This document shows, in pieces, positions 14,208-15,182 of a DNA stretch of 15,182 nt. Each line of letters begins with the position of its first letter. Position 1 is the first letter of the stretch. The notes under the pieces were generated by a model. The model saw only the letters and a list, made by a program, of their open reading frames with translations. It ran no database searches and was not told where the DNA came from. Origin of the DNA: DATJHM01 sp035493895 (lineage in GTDB: Bacteria > Chloroflexota > Ktedonobacteria > Ktedonobacterales > Ktedonobacteraceae); assembly GCA_035493895.1 (NCBI GenBank), contig DATJHM010000061.1:1-15182 (forward strand), read 5' to 3'. The translations under genes and the position numbers were made by a program.

Positions 14208-14423
14208 ACAGTATGGTGTTATGGGGCAAATGGTATTGAGTTTTCTGGTGATTGTTGCGTGAGGTGAGGGGGATGAGCAGGTATTTTGCAGGGCATTATT
14301 TACCTGTTACGGCGGTGTGCGGAACAATTGAGCTACAGAAATGTGTGTCTCTGGCGATCTAGCGTCGATTAGAGTACAGCTCAATACGCTGCATGTCGTT
14401 GTAAAAGCAGAAAGAGGCTTATT
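14208..14423. other. 216-bp leader upstream of the charged repeat gene
   Basis: It contains two inverted repeats: CAGGTA/TACCTG (14278-14306, 17-nt spacer) and ATTGAGCT (14327-14334) / AGCTCAAT (14378-14385, 43-nt spacer). No clear promoter was found. Confidence 0.35.
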
Positions 14424-15182
14424 GTGAAACCACTAAAACGAGCTGATGCCCGACGATATCAAAGAGCTGCGGAAACTTTTGAGCCTTCACCTGCTTCGTA
14501 TGCTATGCCGTCATCCAGGTCACGTGATTTTCTCCGCGAAGAAGTGCGTGCGGTAGAGCCACCAGCATTGCATAGAGATAAAGATAAGATGTGGTCACCT
14601 CAAGAGGAAGAGCCAGGGCCGTCTCGACGATTAACACGATCTGCTGCCAAACGATATCGAGATGTTGAGCGAACGTTTACCTCTGCTCCGTATGATCCAC
14701 CATTATCCGGGCCACCTGATCATCCCCAGGAAGAAGCGCGGGCGGTAGTGCCATCAGAAGTGAAAGAACCTGAGAAGCCTCGACGACCATTAACACGAGC
14801 TGCTATCGAACGATATCGAAGAGTTGCGCAAGCATTGGAATCTCTAGAATTGCATAGAGGGAAGAGTATAAAGCGGTCATATGAAGAGCAAGAGTCAGCG
14901 CAGTATCGACCAGTAAAACGGGCCTATTTTGGTCGACCAGTAAAACGAGCTGATGCCGAACGATATCAAAGAGCTGCGGAAACTTTTGAGTCTTCACCTG
15001 CTTCGTATGATACACGGTCATCCGGGCCACTTGATCTTCTCCGCGAAGAAGCGCGTGCGGTAGTACCAAAGGAGAAGCAATATACAACCGATAAAAATCG
15101 TTTCATAACGAAAAAATCTATGTATGATATGTTAGATCATGAGATAATTAAAGATCTGAGCGATCCCACAACCAGGACGAAT
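14424..15182 (+). CDS. Charged repeat protein of unknown function, N-terminal part (runs off the right edge)
   Basis: GTG at 14424, with GAGG (14414-14417) 6 nt before it, opens a frame with no stop through the last base: 253 codons so far. The protein is rich in Arg, Glu, Ala and Pro, without signal peptide or hydrophobic helix. It holds four degenerate repeats starting near residues 4, 70, 123 and 173. The core is (L/V)(K/T)R-A-x-A-x-RY-x-R-x-A-E-x-F-E, usually followed by SPASYD and then EEARAVVP. Unit spacing is 66, 53 and 50 residues. Repeats 1 and 4 are almost identical. After about residue 218 the repeats stop and a different stretch begins (SMYDMLDHEIIKDLSDP), perhaps the start of a folded domain beyond the window. 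No family recognised. The repeats suggest a helical or disordered scaffold. Confidence 0.75.
   Translation, partial: MKPLKRADARRYQRAAETFEPSPASYAMPSSRSRDFLREEVRAVEPPALHRDKDKMWSPQEEEPGPSRRLTRSAAKRYRDVERTFTSAPYDPPLSGPPDHPQEEARAVVPSEVKEPEKPRRPLTRAAIERYRRVAQALESLELHRGKSIKRSYEEQESAQYRPVKRAYFGRPVKRADAERYQRAAETFESSPASYDTRSSGPLDLLREEARAVVPKEKQYTTDKNRFITKKSMYDMLDHEIIKDLSDPTTRTN

Larger units (their letters stand above)
13700..14215 (+). mobile_element. Decayed IS200/IS605-type (tnpB-only) element
   Basis: About 0.5 kb bounded by imperfect hairpin ends. The left end has CGCGCC (13710-13715) pairing with GGCGCG (13749-13754) around a smaller TGCC-TTCA-GGCA hairpin. The right end has GAAG (14177-14180) and CTTC (14204-14207) around CCCC...GGGG and GGC...GCC (14181-14201). 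Between them lies only the 3' part of tnpB. No terminal inverted repeats or target duplication, as expected of this group. Exact ends cannot be fixed from one copy. Confidence 0.65.

Noticed and set aside
14434..15063. Repeats as a possible CRISPR array
   Set aside because: Units are long, diverged and in frame with a protein; there are no short identical repeats with regular spacers.

Overview
The window looks like a chromosomal segment of a mid-GC bacterium, most likely Chloroflexota and perhaps Ktedonobacteria. This is an inference from gene style and cannot be proved here. The supporting signs are an EtfBA pair beside an ETF:menaquinone-oxidoreductase-like gene, a stand-alone ftsZ with a long N-terminal extension, an HTH-plus-GAF-like regulator, a KGG-repeat protein, a TnpB relic, and many GTG/TTG starts with short GGAGG-type ribosome sites. 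No rRNA, tRNA or CRISPR array was seen.

Layout. 1-2486 (minus strand): an electron-transfer module, etfB - etfA - 5' end of a membrane Fe-S oxidoreductase cut by the window edge, with a strong sigma70-like promoter before etfB. 2625-4729 (plus): an aldo/keto reductase and the DNA glycosylase MutM/Fpg, the latter overlapping tail to tail by 14 bp with a minus-strand lipoprotein gene. 5202-5804 is a 600-bp purine-rich intergenic stretch ending in a palindrome and a likely promoter for larB (nickel-pincer cofactor synthesis), which is followed by a 90-aa protein of three perfect 20-residue KGG repeats. 7147-8214 (minus): an HTH/GAF-like regulator. 8215-8651 is a hairpin-rich spacer with the ftsZ terminator. 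8652-10211 (minus): ftsZ. 10681-10794 (minus): a 37-aa lysine-rich protein. Next on the minus strand come a single-domain response regulator and a LOG-family phosphoribohydrolase. 12636-13307 (plus) is a HAD phosphatase/phosphoglucomutase-like gene. A 63-aa membrane protein (minus) follows, then a decayed IS200/IS605-type element (tnpB C-terminal relic with both hairpin ends). From 14424 to the right edge runs a highly charged repeat protein that is still open at the end.

Functional links. Only the Etf genes form a clear pathway: EtfAB takes electrons from acyl-CoA-type dehydrogenases and the membrane Fe-S protein passes them to quinone. The rest are mostly single-gene units. The least explained items are the open repeat protein (14424-15182), the 37-aa Lys-rich protein, the FtsZ N-terminal extension with two plausible starts, and short GATAA-centred G/C hairpins that may be a dispersed repeat. 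I did not find a clear multi-gene defence or other novel system.
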